The notes under the pieces: generated by a model
Seen by the model: only the letters and a program-made list of their open reading frames with translations
The model's database searches: none
What the model was told of the DNA's origin: nothing
From: Micromonospora sp. CCTCC AA 2012012
GTDB taxonomy: Bacteria > Actinomycetota > Actinomycetes > Mycobacteriales > Micromonosporaceae
Assembly: GCF_040499845.1 (NCBI RefSeq)
Contig: NZ_CP159342.1
Location: forward strand, 248,001 to 312,000
Direction of reading: 5' to 3'
DNA: 64,000 bases
Made by a program: the position numbers and the translations under genes
Shown: positions 33,997 through 42,843 of the stretch, one piece after another
Layout: every line of letters begins with the position of its first letter
How positions within the stretch are numbered: the stretch's first letter is position 1

Positions 33997-34202
33997 CTAC
34001 CCGAGAGCGCGCCTACGCCCGCGCCAACCAACAGCGGGCCGCGCAGTACGCCGAAATCTGGATCGTCGCCCAACCGGCGGAGATCGCCGCCATGGTTCAG
34101 GTCGCCTCCACCAGCGGCCGACTCGTCTACGTCGGCCCGCCCCAGCCCATGGGAGGCGACGACACCCGCCACCGCCGCTACCTGCGGCTGCGCACCACCT
34201 GA
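33993..34202 (+). CDS. small AICE protein, unknown
   Basis: 69 residues from ATG 33993, overlapping the ATPase stop by ATGA. It is basic and has AEIAAMVQVASTSGRLVYVGPP in its middle. No domain recognised. The overlap and composition show it is a real gene of the transfer operon. Confidence 0.7.
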   Translation: MTTRERAYARANQQRAAQYAEIWIVAQPAEIAAMVQVASTSGRLVYVGPPQPMGGDDTRHRRYLRLRTT

Positions 34203-34286
34203 ATCGGCCGACAGGACCAGGTCTCGCCTGGCAGCAGTGCTGGTCCTGCCGACCTCCACCAACAGCCCCGAAAGGACGTGGCTGCC

Positions 34287-34727
34287 ATGAAGGCTACCCA
34301 AAACCCACCCACCGAAGTCCAGGTCACGCCTGCTGACCTGCTCCGGATGGCTGCCCTCTACCTGCGCCGGCACGGCTGGCACCAGGGCACCTACTACGCC
34401 CCTGTCGACACCCCGACTCCGCCGGCCTGCGCCGTCGGAGCCATCGGCGTCGCCTGCACTGGCCAGCGCATCGAGCGCTTCGCCCAGCTCGACCCTGACG
34501 CCCTGGTCGACTACCTCTTCGCCGTCCGCGTGTTCATCGACTACCTCGACACCGATACGCCGATCTTCGGCACCGACAGCGCCGGCTTCGTCTTCGACGA
34601 GGACGACGACTACCTGCCCTACTCGTGGAACGACGCTCCCGGCCGCACGGCCGAGCAGGTCATTGCCGCCCTCGAAGGCGCGGCTGACGAGTGGGACCGC
34701 CTCCACACCGACGGAGGCGAGAACTGA
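34287..34727 (+). CDS. DUF6197-family protein
   Basis: 146 residues if ATG 34287 is used; GTG 34278 gives three more residues but sits too close to the AAAGGA at 34271-34276. The pattern ADLLRMAALYLRRHGWHQGTYY, then ACAVGAIGVACTG, is DUF6197, common on actinomycete mobile elements, with unknown function. It overlaps the next gene by TGATG. Confidence 0.75.
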   Translation: MKATQNPPTEVQVTPADLLRMAALYLRRHGWHQGTYYAPVDTPTPPACAVGAIGVACTGQRIERFAQLDPDALVDYLFAVRVFIDYLDTDTPIFGTDSAGFVFDEDDDYLPYSWNDAPGRTAEQVIAALEGAADEWDRLHTDGGEN

Positions 34728-35017
34728 TGTTCACCGTCAAGGCGTCCTTGACGCACACCCCTCGACAGAAGCGGCGTGAGGTCGTCGAGAACGACGAGTT
34801 CGCCGCCTTCGCCCGCCGGATCATTCGCGCCCACGGCCGCCGCGTCGCCGCCGGTGATGTGGAAGCCCTTCGCGACCTGGTCGCCCTCTCTTCGTCCATC
34901 GACGACGCGATCGGCGACGCCGTCATCGGCCTACGCCAGTTCGGCTACTCCTGGGCCGAGATCGGTGCCCGGCTCGGCATCTCCAAGCAGGCTGCCCAGC
35001 AGCGCTGGGGAGGCTAG
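34727..35017 (+). CDS. small HTH (sigma-70 region 4-like) protein
   Basis: 96 residues from ATG 34727. The C-terminal YSWAEIGARLGISKQAAQQRW is a helix-turn-helix of sigma region 4 type. The rest is helical and charged. It may regulate the transfer operon. It is in a run of overlapping or nearly touching genes. Confidence 0.75.
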   Translation: MFTVKASLTHTPRQKRREVVENDEFAAFARRIIRAHGRRVAAGDVEALRDLVALSSSIDDAIGDAVIGLRQFGYSWAEIGARLGISKQAAQQRWGG

Positions 35018-35019
35018 TC

Positions 35020-35355
35020 ATGACCATCACCTACGACCCGACCGGGTTCGACACCTTCCCCTACCGCATGGCACCCGACGGGCTGGCAACCCGCCGTCAA
35101 CTGCGCGCCGCCGGCCTCCGACCCGGAGGACATGACCCGGTCGCCCAGATCGTGTGGCGGCGCGGCAAGCGCGTCGCCTACCTCTACCGCCTCGACCTGG
35201 CCGCCCCCAAGCGGGTCGCCACCCCCGCCCAGCGGGCCGCCATCGCCAAGGCCCTTCGGGCTCGGCGTACCTGCCGCGTCTGCGACGTGGTGAAGCCCTA
35301 CTACATCCCCCGCCGCTACGGCTGCTGCTTCGACTGCCACGGAGGCACCCGATGA
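35020..35355 (+). CDS. RRQRL-motif zinc-binding protein
   Basis: 111 residues from ATG 35020, two bases after the previous stop. LATRRQLRAAGLRPGG is the family motif; CRVCDVVKPYYIPRRYGCCFDCHGG carries the C-x2-C ... C-x2-C zinc site near the C-terminus. These occur in actinomycete AICEs and plasmids. Function unknown; nucleic-acid binding is likely. ATGA overlap with the next gene. Confidence 0.8.
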   Translation: MTITYDPTGFDTFPYRMAPDGLATRRQLRAAGLRPGGHDPVAQIVWRRGKRVAYLYRLDLAAPKRVATPAQRAAIAKALRARRTCRVCDVVKPYYIPRRYGCCFDCHGGTR

Positions 35356-35648
35356 GCTTCCACCTGTCCGACCCGTGCCTGTGGTGCATGGAGGGCAGCT
35401 CGCCCGCCGGCATCCACGACATCCTCGGCCCTGTCTACAAGCCCTGCCCCGTCTGCCTCCGGGCCTGCATCCTCTGTGAGGGCAAGGGACTGTTCCCGGC
35501 GGACTTCACCTGCCTGCCCTGCTTCCGCCAGCAGTTCGCCGCTCAGGGCCTGGCTCCGATCATGTGCGCCCACTGCTCGGGCGTGGTCGACCTCATCCCG
35601 CTTGACACCCTCCCGGCCCCGGAGGTGACTCCCCATGCCCACCACTGA
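35352..35648 (+). CDS. small Cys-rich zinc-finger-like protein
   Basis: 98 residues from ATG 35352, with GGAGG at 35341-35345. Cysteine pairs recur: CLWC, CPVC, CILC, CLPC, and CAHC, enough for two or three zinc sites of DnaJ-like type. It overlaps the DUF2637 gene by 14 bp. No known function; it may cooperate with the preceding zinc protein. Confidence 0.72.
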   Translation: MSFHLSDPCLWCMEGSSPAGIHDILGPVYKPCPVCLRACILCEGKGLFPADFTCLPCFRQQFAAQGLAPIMCAHCSGVVDLIPLDTLPAPEVTPHAHH

Positions 35649-36480
35649 CGCGCACACCGTCACCGAACAGTTCGCCGCCGAGTACGCCCGCAACGCGGTG
35701 CCCACCATGCTCAGGGCAATCGGCTCGATCAAGCGGTACAACCGCTTCGTTCTGCTCGGCGCGTTGGCGACCAGCTACCTGCACCAGGCCCACTACCTGT
35801 GGACCCAAAACGCCGGCTACTTCGCCTACCTGGTGCCGCTGATCTTCGACGCCGCGATGGTGTCGATGCTGACCGTCGTCCGCACCTCCGGCATTGCGAA
35901 GGATGCCAAGCGCGGAGCCCTGGTCGTCTTTGCCGCCGCCGCGCTGCTGTCGGCCACCATCAACTTCGCCTCCCCGGGCAGCCTCGGCCTGCGCCTGGTC
36001 TTCGCCCTGGTCGTCGTCCTCGTCATTGGCGTCGAACTCGTTGCCGGACGCATCCGACCCGACTTCGCCGCCATCGAAGCCGAAGCCGCCGCACTACTCA
36101 CCGCCGCCCGCGACCTGGCGGCCAAAAACGAGCCGACCACCGAACCCACCGACACCGCTGGCGTCGCCCAGCTTGTCGACGAGCCGCCCGCTGCCGACAC
36201 CCCGCCGGCCGTGAGGCCGGCCGTCGACACTCCGCCGGCTGTCATCGAGGCACCCGTCAACCCGGTGCCGATCACCCGACCCGAGGTGCCCGCGCACCTC
36301 GTCCCCACCGCACGCTTCGTCATCGGCCGCCACGAACAGAGCACCGGCCGACCCATCACCATCGACGAGCTGGCCGGGCTGCTGTCGGTCAACCCGGACA
36401 TCGCCCGGGAACTGCTGCACACCCTCGGCGGCCACACCACCGCCGTCAACGGCACCCCCGTCGCTGGTGGTGCCCGATGA
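35635..36480 (+). CDS. DUF2637 spread-like membrane protein (SpdB type)
   Basis: 281 residues. Four hydrophobic segments lie within ~38-145 (FVLLGALATSYLHQAHYLW, FAYLVPLIFDAAMVSMLTVV, GALVVFAAAALLSATINF, LRLVFALVVVLVIGVELV). An Ala/Pro/Thr-rich linker and a helical C-terminal region (ITIDELAGLLSVNPDIARELL) follow. The layout is DUF2637/SpdB, proteins thought to help a transferred element spread along the recipient mycelium. Confidence 0.82.
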   Translation: MPTTDAHTVTEQFAAEYARNAVPTMLRAIGSIKRYNRFVLLGALATSYLHQAHYLWTQNAGYFAYLVPLIFDAAMVSMLTVVRTSGIAKDAKRGALVVFAAAALLSATINFASPGSLGLRLVFALVVVLVIGVELVAGRIRPDFAAIEAEAAALLTAARDLAAKNEPTTEPTDTAGVAQLVDEPPAADTPPAVRPAVDTPPAVIEAPVNPVPITRPEVPAHLVPTARFVIGRHEQSTGRPITIDELAGLLSVNPDIARELLHTLGGHTTAVNGTPVAGGAR

Positions 36481-36746
36481 CCATCCACGTCGTCGACATC
36501 GAACACATCACCCACACCTGCCCGGCCTACCCGGACGAGCCCCACCCCTACGACACCCGACGCACCGTCATCCACGTCATCCCCGGCGGACCCTGCCGGA
36601 CCCCGGTCACCATCCGCTGCGGCCAGGTGACCACCACCATCGCGTGCCACCGGCACGAACCGGCCGCCCGCCAGTGCGGAGCCTGCCGGACCATCGTCAC
36701 GCAGCACTCCATCATCACCCGGCACCTCGACGAGGTGTCCGCCTGA
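36477..36746 (+). CDS. small mobile-element transfer protein
   Basis: 89 residues from ATG 36477 (ATGA overlap). Conserved Cys/His: THTCPAYPDE, CRTPVTIRCG, IACHRHEP, CGACRTIV. It is a small zinc-binding-like protein encoded directly before the Rep gene. Such proteins are often labelled mobile element transfer protein; the role is unproven. Confidence 0.7.
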   Translation: MTIHVVDIEHITHTCPAYPDEPHPYDTRRTVIHVIPGGPCRTPVTIRCGQVTTTIACHRHEPAARQCGACRTIVTQHSIITRHLDEVSA

Positions 36747-38524
36747 TGGTTTCGACGCTGGACCTCACACCCCGGACCCTCGTGGCCCGGGGTGTGGGCT
36801 CGAACGCCGACACCACCGCCCCCGTCTATGGCTACACCGCCGCCGGCTCCGCGTTCCACCGGGCCACCCAGCCCGACTACTTCGGCTGGCTCGACCACGT
36901 CCGCGCCGCCGCCGGCTGCACCCGACCCATCCGCCTCGCTGGGCAGCTCCTCACCGTCGAACCCGGCACCGGCCGCATCCTCGACCAGCGGCACACCGAC
37001 GCCATGCCCGACGCCGCGATCTACAAGGCGTGCGGCAACCGCCGCGCCACCGTCTGCCCCGCCTGCGCCCGCACCTACCAACGCGACGCCTATCAACTCC
37101 TGCGCGCCGGCCTCGTCGGCGGCAAGGGCGTCCCCGAGACCGTGTCCCGGCACCCGGCGGTGTTCCCCACCTTCACCGCCCCCTCGTTCGGGCCTGTTCA
37201 CGCCCGGGTGATCAAGCGGCACACCTGCGCCGACCGCCGACGCTGCGACTGCCGGCCCGACCCCTGCCACGCCCGCCGCGACACCGGCCAGTGCGAGCAC
37301 GGCCGACCCGCCGTCTGCTGGGCCAGACACGAACCCGACGACACAGCGCTCGGGCAACCGCTGTGCCTGGACTGCTACGACCACGACCACCAGGTCGTCT
37401 GGAACCTCTTCTCGGGCGAGCTGTGGCACCGCACCAAGCAAGCCGCGGAACGCCACCTCGCCAAACTCGCCCGCAGCCGCGGCATCCCCCGCGTCCCGGT
37501 CGTCACCCCCTCCGGCAAGACCCGCACCGTCTCGCCGGTCCGGCTCTCCCACGGCAAAGCCGCCGAGTTCCAAGCACGCGGAGCCGTGCACTTCCACGCC
37601 CTGGTGCGCCTCGACGGCGTCGACCCCACCGACCCGACCGCCGTCGTCCCACCGCCCGCCGGCTTCACCACCGCCGACCTCATCGACGCGCTTCACGCCG
37701 CCGCACAGGTCACATTCACAACCCCCGGCCACCCAGACCGACCGCAGGGCTGGCCCATCGCCTGGGGCGACCAAGCCGAGATCCGCCCGATCTCGCTGAC
37801 CGGCCGTGGTGAGGTCACCGACAGCATGGTCGCCGGCTACCTTGCCAAGTACGCCACCAAGAGCACCGAGGTAACCGGCCACCGCTCCGTCAGGCTCACC
37901 GCCGACACCATCGGCGACTACGCCGACCCCGACGGCGACCACACCGCCCGCCTCATCGACGCCTGCTGGCGACTCGGCCGACCCACGCAAACACCCGTCC
38001 CGCTGTCCCAGCGACCCCGGGACCACCGGCCCACGCCCGGCTTCGTCCAGCCGTGGGAGTGCCCCGACTGCGGCACCCACACCCGCTACGCCGCCTGCCC
38101 CGTCTGCGTCGACCACCGTCAAGCCACCCTTGACGCCCAACCGGCGAAACCGGCCGACGCCAACCCGTACACCCGACTGCGGCGCTGGGCGCACATGCTC
38201 GGCTTCGGCGGCCACTTTCTCACCAAAGCCCGCCGCTACTCGGTGACCTTCCAACTCCTGCGCGACACCCGCGTCACCTACCGCCGCAGCGAGGACCACG
38301 ACCAGGGCGCCGGCGAACCCATCCACGCCGTCGACCACCTCGACGACACCACCCTCATCGTCGGCACCCTCACCTTCGCCGGCGTCGGCTGGCACACCAC
38401 CGGTGACGCCCTGCTCGCCAACACCGCCGCAGCCCTCGCCCGCGAGCGACACGCCACCGGCCGCGAAGAACTCGCCCACGAACTCGGCACCACCCCGGCC
38501 GGCACCGTCTCGGCCGCCGCCTGA
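36746..38524 (+). CDS. repSA: RepSA-type replication initiator (HUH rolling-circle)
   Basis: 592 residues from ATG 36746 (TGATG overlap). HUH metal motif: AVHFHALVRLDG, H282-F-H284. Tyr motif: GYLAKYATKS with Y365 and Y369. Several CxxC pairs (VCPAC, CPDCG, CPVC) mark zinc fingers at the N- and C-terminal thirds. It should nick one strand of the excised circle at the replication origin and stay bound by a Tyr bond. This matches pSAM2 RepSA in layout and neighbours (Xis and Int follow). Confidence 0.9.
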   Translation: MVSTLDLTPRTLVARGVGSNADTTAPVYGYTAAGSAFHRATQPDYFGWLDHVRAAAGCTRPIRLAGQLLTVEPGTGRILDQRHTDAMPDAAIYKACGNRRATVCPACARTYQRDAYQLLRAGLVGGKGVPETVSRHPAVFPTFTAPSFGPVHARVIKRHTCADRRRCDCRPDPCHARRDTGQCEHGRPAVCWARHEPDDTALGQPLCLDCYDHDHQVVWNLFSGELWHRTKQAAERHLAKLARSRGIPRVPVVTPSGKTRTVSPVRLSHGKAAEFQARGAVHFHALVRLDGVDPTDPTAVVPPPAGFTTADLIDALHAAAQVTFTTPGHPDRPQGWPIAWGDQAEIRPISLTGRGEVTDSMVAGYLAKYATKSTEVTGHRSVRLTADTIGDYADPDGDHTARLIDACWRLGRPTQTPVPLSQRPRDHRPTPGFVQPWECPDCGTHTRYAACPVCVDHRQATLDAQPAKPADANPYTRLRRWAHMLGFGGHFLTKARRYSVTFQLLRDTRVTYRRSEDHDQGAGEPIHAVDHLDDTTLIVGTLTFAGVGWHTTGDALLANTAAALARERHATGREELAHELGTTPAGTVSAAA

Positions 38525-38536
38525 TGACACGAAAGG

Positions 38537-38731
38537 ATGACCGTGACTGCGCGAGAGCTCGTCGACGAACTCTGGTCCGTCGAAGACGTTGCCGCCTTCC
38601 TGCGAGTGCCGGTGGAAACCCTCTACCGCTGGCGCAAGGTGAAGTACGGGCCGCCGGCTGCCCGCATCGGTCGGCACCTGCGCTACGACCCGGTAGAGGT
38701 CCGCGCCTGGGTGAGAAGTCGGGTGGCCTGA
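38537..38731 (+). CDS. xis: excisionase (Xis), MerR-like helix-turn-helix
   Basis: 64 residues from ATG 38537. LWSVEDVAAFLRVPVETLYRWR is a typical excisionase HTH, with GRHLRYDPVEVRAWV as the wing. It bends att DNA to direct integrase to excision. It lies 12 bp after repSA and 2 bp before int. Confidence 0.9.
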   Translation: MTVTARELVDELWSVEDVAAFLRVPVETLYRWRKVKYGPPAARIGRHLRYDPVEVRAWVRSRVA

Positions 38732-38733
38732 GC

Positions 38734-39951
38734 ATGGGCCACATCGAGGATCGGTGGTACCGGACCGTCACCGCCCCGGACGGAAGGACCAAGCGGGAGA
38801 AGACCGACCGGCACGGCATCGGCAAGCGCTACCGGGTGCGCTACATCGGCCCGGACGGAAGGGAGCGGAGCCAGTCCTTCCCCGATCGGGGCAAGCGGGA
38901 CGCGGAAGCCTTCCTCGTCTCGGTCGAGTCGGACAAGCTGCGCGGCGCGTACGTCGACCCGGCCGCAGGCCGGATCACCTTCGCCGAGTACGCCGAAAGC
39001 TGGCTCCGCACTCGGAGCTTCGACGAGTCGACCCGAGAGACCACCGAGATTCGGGTACGTCGGCATCTACTCCCGTCCTTCGGCAATCGCCAGCTGGCCG
39101 CCATCAAGCCGGGCCACATTCGCGAGTGGGACGCGGCCCTGGTCGGCAAGCTCGCTCCATCGACCCGCTCCGTGCTCTTCGCCCATCTGCGCACCATCCT
39201 CGGTGCGGCCGTCGACGACGAACGCATCCCGAAGAACCCGTGTGCCGCCCGGTCGGTCACCCAACCGCGTCCGGTCGAGCGGCGCGTGGTGCCGTGGAAG
39301 CCCGACGATATCGCCGCTATCCGGGCTGGTCTTCCCGAGCGGTACCGGGCCGTCGTCGACCTCGGGGCCGGCTGCGGCATGCGACAGGGTGAGGTCTTCG
39401 GCCTGGCCGTCGATGACACCGACCTCGACGCCGGCTGGCTGCACATCCAACGTCAGGTCAAGCTCGTCCGCCACCGGCTCGTCTTCGGCCTGCCCAAGAA
39501 CAACCGGGATCGGCGGGTGCCGCTGCCGGCGTCAGTGGCCGATGTATTGCGGCAGCACATGAAGGACCACCCGCCGCTGACCCTCACCCTCCCGTGGGAG
39601 AACCCTGCCAGTGCGGAGCAGGTGACCGCCGGCCTGATCCTGACCACTACCTGGCGCAAGGCGATCAACCGCTGCTGGTTCGACGCCAAAGCGTGGCGAC
39701 CGGCCGTCTCGGCGGCCGGCATCGTGCCGTCCAGGTCGACCGGCATGCACGCGCTGCGGCACTTCTACGCCTCGGCGCTACTCGATGCGGGGGAGAGCAT
39801 CAAGGCCCTGGCCTCTTACCTCGGCCACTCCGACCCCGGATTCACCCTCCGGGTGTACACGCACCTCATGCCGGCCAGCGAGGAACGCACCCGCAACGCC
39901 ATCGACCGGCTCTTCCGGCCCGACCCTGCCGACGGCCCCGAGACGGCCTGA
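38734..39951 (+). CDS. int: tyrosine site-specific integrase
   Basis: 405 residues from ATG 38734. Catalytic residues: R217 (GCGMRQGE), H339-x-x-R342 (HALRHFYAS), H365 (YLGHSD), Y375 (RVYTH). An N-terminal arm-binding and SAM-like core domain (~60-160) precede the catalytic domain. The stop is 48 bp before the right att repeat. All catalytic residues are present, so it should be active. It recombines attP with the 3' end of rnpB. Confidence 0.95.
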   Translation: MGHIEDRWYRTVTAPDGRTKREKTDRHGIGKRYRVRYIGPDGRERSQSFPDRGKRDAEAFLVSVESDKLRGAYVDPAAGRITFAEYAESWLRTRSFDESTRETTEIRVRRHLLPSFGNRQLAAIKPGHIREWDAALVGKLAPSTRSVLFAHLRTILGAAVDDERIPKNPCAARSVTQPRPVERRVVPWKPDDIAAIRAGLPERYRAVVDLGAGCGMRQGEVFGLAVDDTDLDAGWLHIQRQVKLVRHRLVFGLPKNNRDRRVPLPASVADVLRQHMKDHPPLTLTLPWENPASAEQVTAGLILTTTWRKAINRCWFDAKAWRPAVSAAGIVPSRSTGMHALRHFYASALLDAGESIKALASYLGHSDPGFTLRVYTHLMPASEERTRNAIDRLFRPDPADGPETA

Positions 39952-39999
39952 CGTGGGGGAGTGGTCGTATCCGCCCAGCTCAGAGGCTATGTGACCACT

Positions 40000-40042
40000 A
40001 GAATCCGGCGTACAGGTCGACTCGTCCGTCGCCCACCAGGTC
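40000..40042 (+). repeat. att site, int side
   Basis: Second copy of the 43-bp repeat, perfect match to 24118-24160. It contains the rnpB 3' end but not the rest of the gene, so it marks the chromosome junction. Downstream GGCAC-CCGC-GTGCC (about 40089-40102) may be part of the original rnpB termination region. Confidence 0.93.
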
Positions 40043-40113
40043 GCAGCCTCGATCAAGCTTGCGACCCGGTATCTGCCTGGCCCGTTTCGGCACCCGCGTG
40101 CCAGCATCAGTCG

Positions 40114-40479
40114 ATGGCCGATCCCGATGCCTGGTGCCCCTCACGGGAGACCCGGCCCGCCGAGTCTTTCCTGCGTCCGCTGCTTGTCTTCGCTGCGACG
40201 CTCGCAGCGTTGGCATGGCTGGTTGTCGGTTCCCTTGTCCTCATGGCAGTGTCCGCCCGTTTTGCCGGCGGTTCGGAGAACCTGACGGGCTTGGCAGTTG
40301 CCGTCCTTCTCCCGCCCGCGCTGGTGCCCGCCCTCTGCCTCACGTCCGCTTCGGCGTGGTGCTACCGCGGCGTCCGGGGTGGCCGGGCGTCCATGGTGAT
40401 CGCGATCGGAACGGCGGTCGCGGCGGTCGTCGCGGTCTGCGTCTGGCTTTGGGCCCCTGTCACTGGAATCGCCCCCTGA
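40114..40479 (+). CDS. small membrane protein
   Basis: 121 residues from ATG 40114. Three hydrophobic segments (VFAATLAALAWLVVGSLVLMA, LAVAVLLPPALVPALCL, MVIAIGTAVAAVVAVCVWLW). No domain recognised and no clear ribosome site. It is the first chromosomal gene after the element, on the same strand. Confidence 0.55.
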   Translation: MADPDAWCPSRETRPAESFLRPLLVFAATLAALAWLVVGSLVLMAVSARFAGGSENLTGLAVAVLLPPALVPALCLTSASAWCYRGVRGGRASMVIAIGTAVAAVVAVCVWLWAPVTGIAP

Positions 40480-40627
40480 TGTGTACGCCCCAGCACACGC
40501 GCAGGTAGGGCTGGGGGGCGATGGCGCTGAACAGGCGGGGCAGTCGTCCCATTGCTGTGGACGGCAACCGCTACCGCTGGTTCGTCCGTCGGCCCGGCGT
40601 CGGGATGCGCGATGGTCCGTCGGCCGA

Positions 40628-41692
40628 TCAGCTGGCGAGGCGGACGTCGGAGAGGTCGAGCCAGTTCGCCAGCGCCGCCAGCTCCTCGTGCACGGCGGCC
40701 GTGGTCGCCGCGTCGAACGGCACGTCCCCGTGGATCGCGTCGACCCGCAGCACGGACGCCTTCCGGTCGGCCGTGGTGTCCACCTTGCCGATCAGCCGGT
40801 CGTGGTGGAGTACCGGCAGCGCGAAGTAGCCCCAGCGGCGGTTCGCCTTCGGCACGTACATCTCCAGCTTGTAGTCGAAGTCGAACAGCTCCAGGGCCCG
40901 CCTGCGGTCGTGGATCAGCCGGTCGAACGGGGACAGCAGCGCGGTCCGGCCGGCAAACGGCCGGCCGAGGGCCTCGGGGTCGACCCGCCAGGTGCCGGTC
41001 GTGCCGGCGACCTCGGCCGGCTCCCCGGCGTCGCCCACCACCGAGGCGCGGGCGACGCCCATCGCCCGGAGCCATCGCTCGTCCCGTAGCCGACGGGCTT
41101 CCTCGGCGGGGACGACCGGGGTGCCGGTCGGATAGACCCGCTCGGCGAGGTCCCATCGGCGTTGCCGGCCGATCCGGCCGGAGATGGCGATCTCGCCCCG
41201 GGCGGCGAGCAGTTCCAGCATCTGGGTGACGTTGCGGTTGTTGGTCCACCCGGTCGACGGCCAGGGGACGGTGCTGCGGTCCTCCACCTCGCGGGAGAGC
41301 AGCGGACCGGAGTCACGCAGCAGGTCGAGCACGTACCGGCGGAAGGTGTCGTTGGCCCGCAGCCACTCGCGCTGCCGGGCGTGCTCCGGCAGCGTCGCCA
41401 TCTCGGCGAGGTGCAGCCCGAGGTCGGCCATCGGCCGCACCATCGCCCGGTGCTCGAAGAGCGCCCGGTCGTGCTCCAGCGCCCGGGTCAGGTGGCTCGG
41501 TCGGTACGCCGCGCCCAGCCGGGTCCAGGCGACCAGGTCGGCGCTGGGCGCCACCGCGGCCGTCGGGTCGAGCTGGAGGAACGTCAACCGGTGTACGACC
41601 GACGCCAGGTCCGTGGGCCGGTGGGCGTCGAGCAGTTGGGCGCGGACAGCGATCCGCCGCGCCTCGTCGCGGTCCAGCCGGTGGTGCGTCAT
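40628..41692 (-). CDS. YcaQ/AlkX-type DNA glycosylase (winged-helix DUF1006)
   Basis: 354 residues. Tandem winged-helix protein of the HTH_42 family. The catalytic motif FLQLDPT is a QxD form, like E. coli YcaQ/AlkX; the Streptomyces AlkZ form is QxQ. Other family segments: HRAMVRPMADLG, TLLSREVEDR-like region, FDRLIHDRRRALELFDFDYKLE, RRWGYFALPVLHHDRLIGK. The enzyme opens DNA interstrand crosslinks or removes alkylated bases. ATG start at 41692. Confidence 0.88.
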   Translation of the reverse strand: MTHHRLDRDEARRIAVRAQLLDAHRPTDLASVVHRLTFLQLDPTAAVAPSADLVAWTRLGAAYRPSHLTRALEHDRALFEHRAMVRPMADLGLHLAEMATLPEHARQREWLRANDTFRRYVLDLLRDSGPLLSREVEDRSTVPWPSTGWTNNRNVTQMLELLAARGEIAISGRIGRQRRWDLAERVYPTGTPVVPAEEARRLRDERWLRAMGVARASVVGDAGEPAEVAGTTGTWRVDPEALGRPFAGRTALLSPFDRLIHDRRRALELFDFDYKLEMYVPKANRRWGYFALPVLHHDRLIGKVDTTADRKASVLRVDAIHGDVPFDAATTAAVHEELAALANWLDLSDVRLAS

Positions 41693-41764
41693 GCCGCGAC
41701 GCTAGTACCGCCCACCGACACCGCGCCGCCCGGTGCGACGGTCCGACCGGCTGGCGACCGGGGC

Positions 41765-41795
41765 ACCGGTCGGCCGCGTACGACGGCCGACCGGT
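41765..41795. terminator. hairpin downstream of GNAT gene
   Basis: ACCGGTCGGCCG (41765-41776) pairs perfectly with CGGCCGACCGGT (41784-41795), loop CGTACGA. It directly follows the minus-strand GNAT stop. Confidence 0.7.
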
Positions 41796-41802
41796 ACGCC
41801 CG

Positions 41803-42285
41803 TCAGAGGGCCAGGTAGTAGCGGACCAGGGGCATGGCGGTCATGCCGAGGCTGTCGTAGAACGCCCGGGCCGAGTCGTGGAACCGGTCGCCTCCCGTGC
41901 CGATCGACACCACCTCGGCCCCGGCCTGCTTCATCGCTTCGAACGCGTAGGTGCACAGCGCCGTGCCGACGTGGTGCCGGCGCTGATCCGCCGCCACGCC
42001 GATGATGTCGATCTCGCCGCTGCGCTTCTCCGGGTGCACCTGCCAGGCGGCGAATCCGAGGAGCGAACCGCCCTTCTCGGCGACCACCACGTGCTTGTTC
42101 TGTCGCGGGTCGTGCAGCCCGACCCACATGTCGCGGTAGTCCTCCCGCCAGGTGCCGTGCTGGTTGGTCATGATGGCGTCGCCCACGATCGACCGGAACG
42201 AGTCCTCGAAGAACGGCCCGAAGGTGGCGATGGTCAGTTCGAGCAGGGGCGCCAGGTCGGCTGGCCGGAACGGACGTAGATCCAT
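41803..42285 (-). CDS. GNAT N-acetyltransferase
   Basis: 160 residues. LRPFRPADLAPLLELT at the N-terminus, VVVAEKGGSLLGFAAWQV (beta4), IGVAADQRRHHVGTALCTYA (acetyl-CoA P-loop, RRHHVGTA) and ARAFYDSLGMT are the GNAT landmarks. Substrate unknown. Confidence 0.88.
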   Translation of the reverse strand: MDLRPFRPADLAPLLELTIATFGPFFEDSFRSIVGDAIMTNQHGTWREDYRDMWVGLHDPRQNKHVVVAEKGGSLLGFAAWQVHPEKRSGEIDIIGVAADQRRHHVGTALCTYAFEAMKQAGAEVVSIGTGGDRFHDSARAFYDSLGMTAMPLVRYYLAL

Positions 42286-42510
42286 GGTGTGCAGTGCCTT
42301 TCGTCTGAGGGTGTGGCGAACAGCCCGACCTGACCGGCAGGTCGGGCAACGCGCGGCTCAGAACGAGCCGCCCCTCAGGAGCGGGTGCGCCCGGCGGCGA
42401 AGCACTGCATGACCCGGACAGTACCCACGGGCGCGTCACGTGGCCATCCCGCCGGGAAGACGTCAAACCGGGGACAGCGCCCCTATGTAGAGTTCCGATA
42501 TAGTTCCCGC

Positions 42511-42843
42511 ATGCGGATGACCGTTCCGGTGGCGAAAGTGCTCTCCGCGCTGCTCGCCGACCCCGACTCCGAGCGGTACGGCCTCGACCTGATGAAGCTC
42601 ACCGGCCTGCCCAGCGGCACCCTCTATCCGGTGCTGCAGCGGCTGCGGGAGGCCGGCTGGCTCACCGCCGACTGGGAAGAGGTGGAGCCGACGGCGGTGG
42701 GCCGACCGGCGCGGCGCTACTACCGGCTCACCGCGCAGGGCGTCCGCGACGCCCGGCAGGCCCTGGCCGAGCTGCGTGCCCTCGACCCGGGCGGGCGTCC
42801 CGCCCCGGGTGGCGTCGCACCGAAGGGTGCCCCCGCATGGTGA
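42511..42843 (+). CDS. PadR-family transcriptional regulator
   Basis: 110 residues from ATG 42511 (or 42517). Winged helix: VLSALLADPDSERYGLDLMKLTGLPSG, TLYPVLQRLREAGWL, GRPARRYYRLTAQG. This is the actinobacterial short PadR type. It overlaps the following membrane protein by 7 bp, so the two are co-expressed and the partner may be the regulated effector. Confidence 0.88.
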   Translation: MRMTVPVAKVLSALLADPDSERYGLDLMKLTGLPSGTLYPVLQRLREAGWLTADWEEVEPTAVGRPARRYYRLTAQGVRDARQALAELRALDPGGRPAPGGVAPKGAPAW

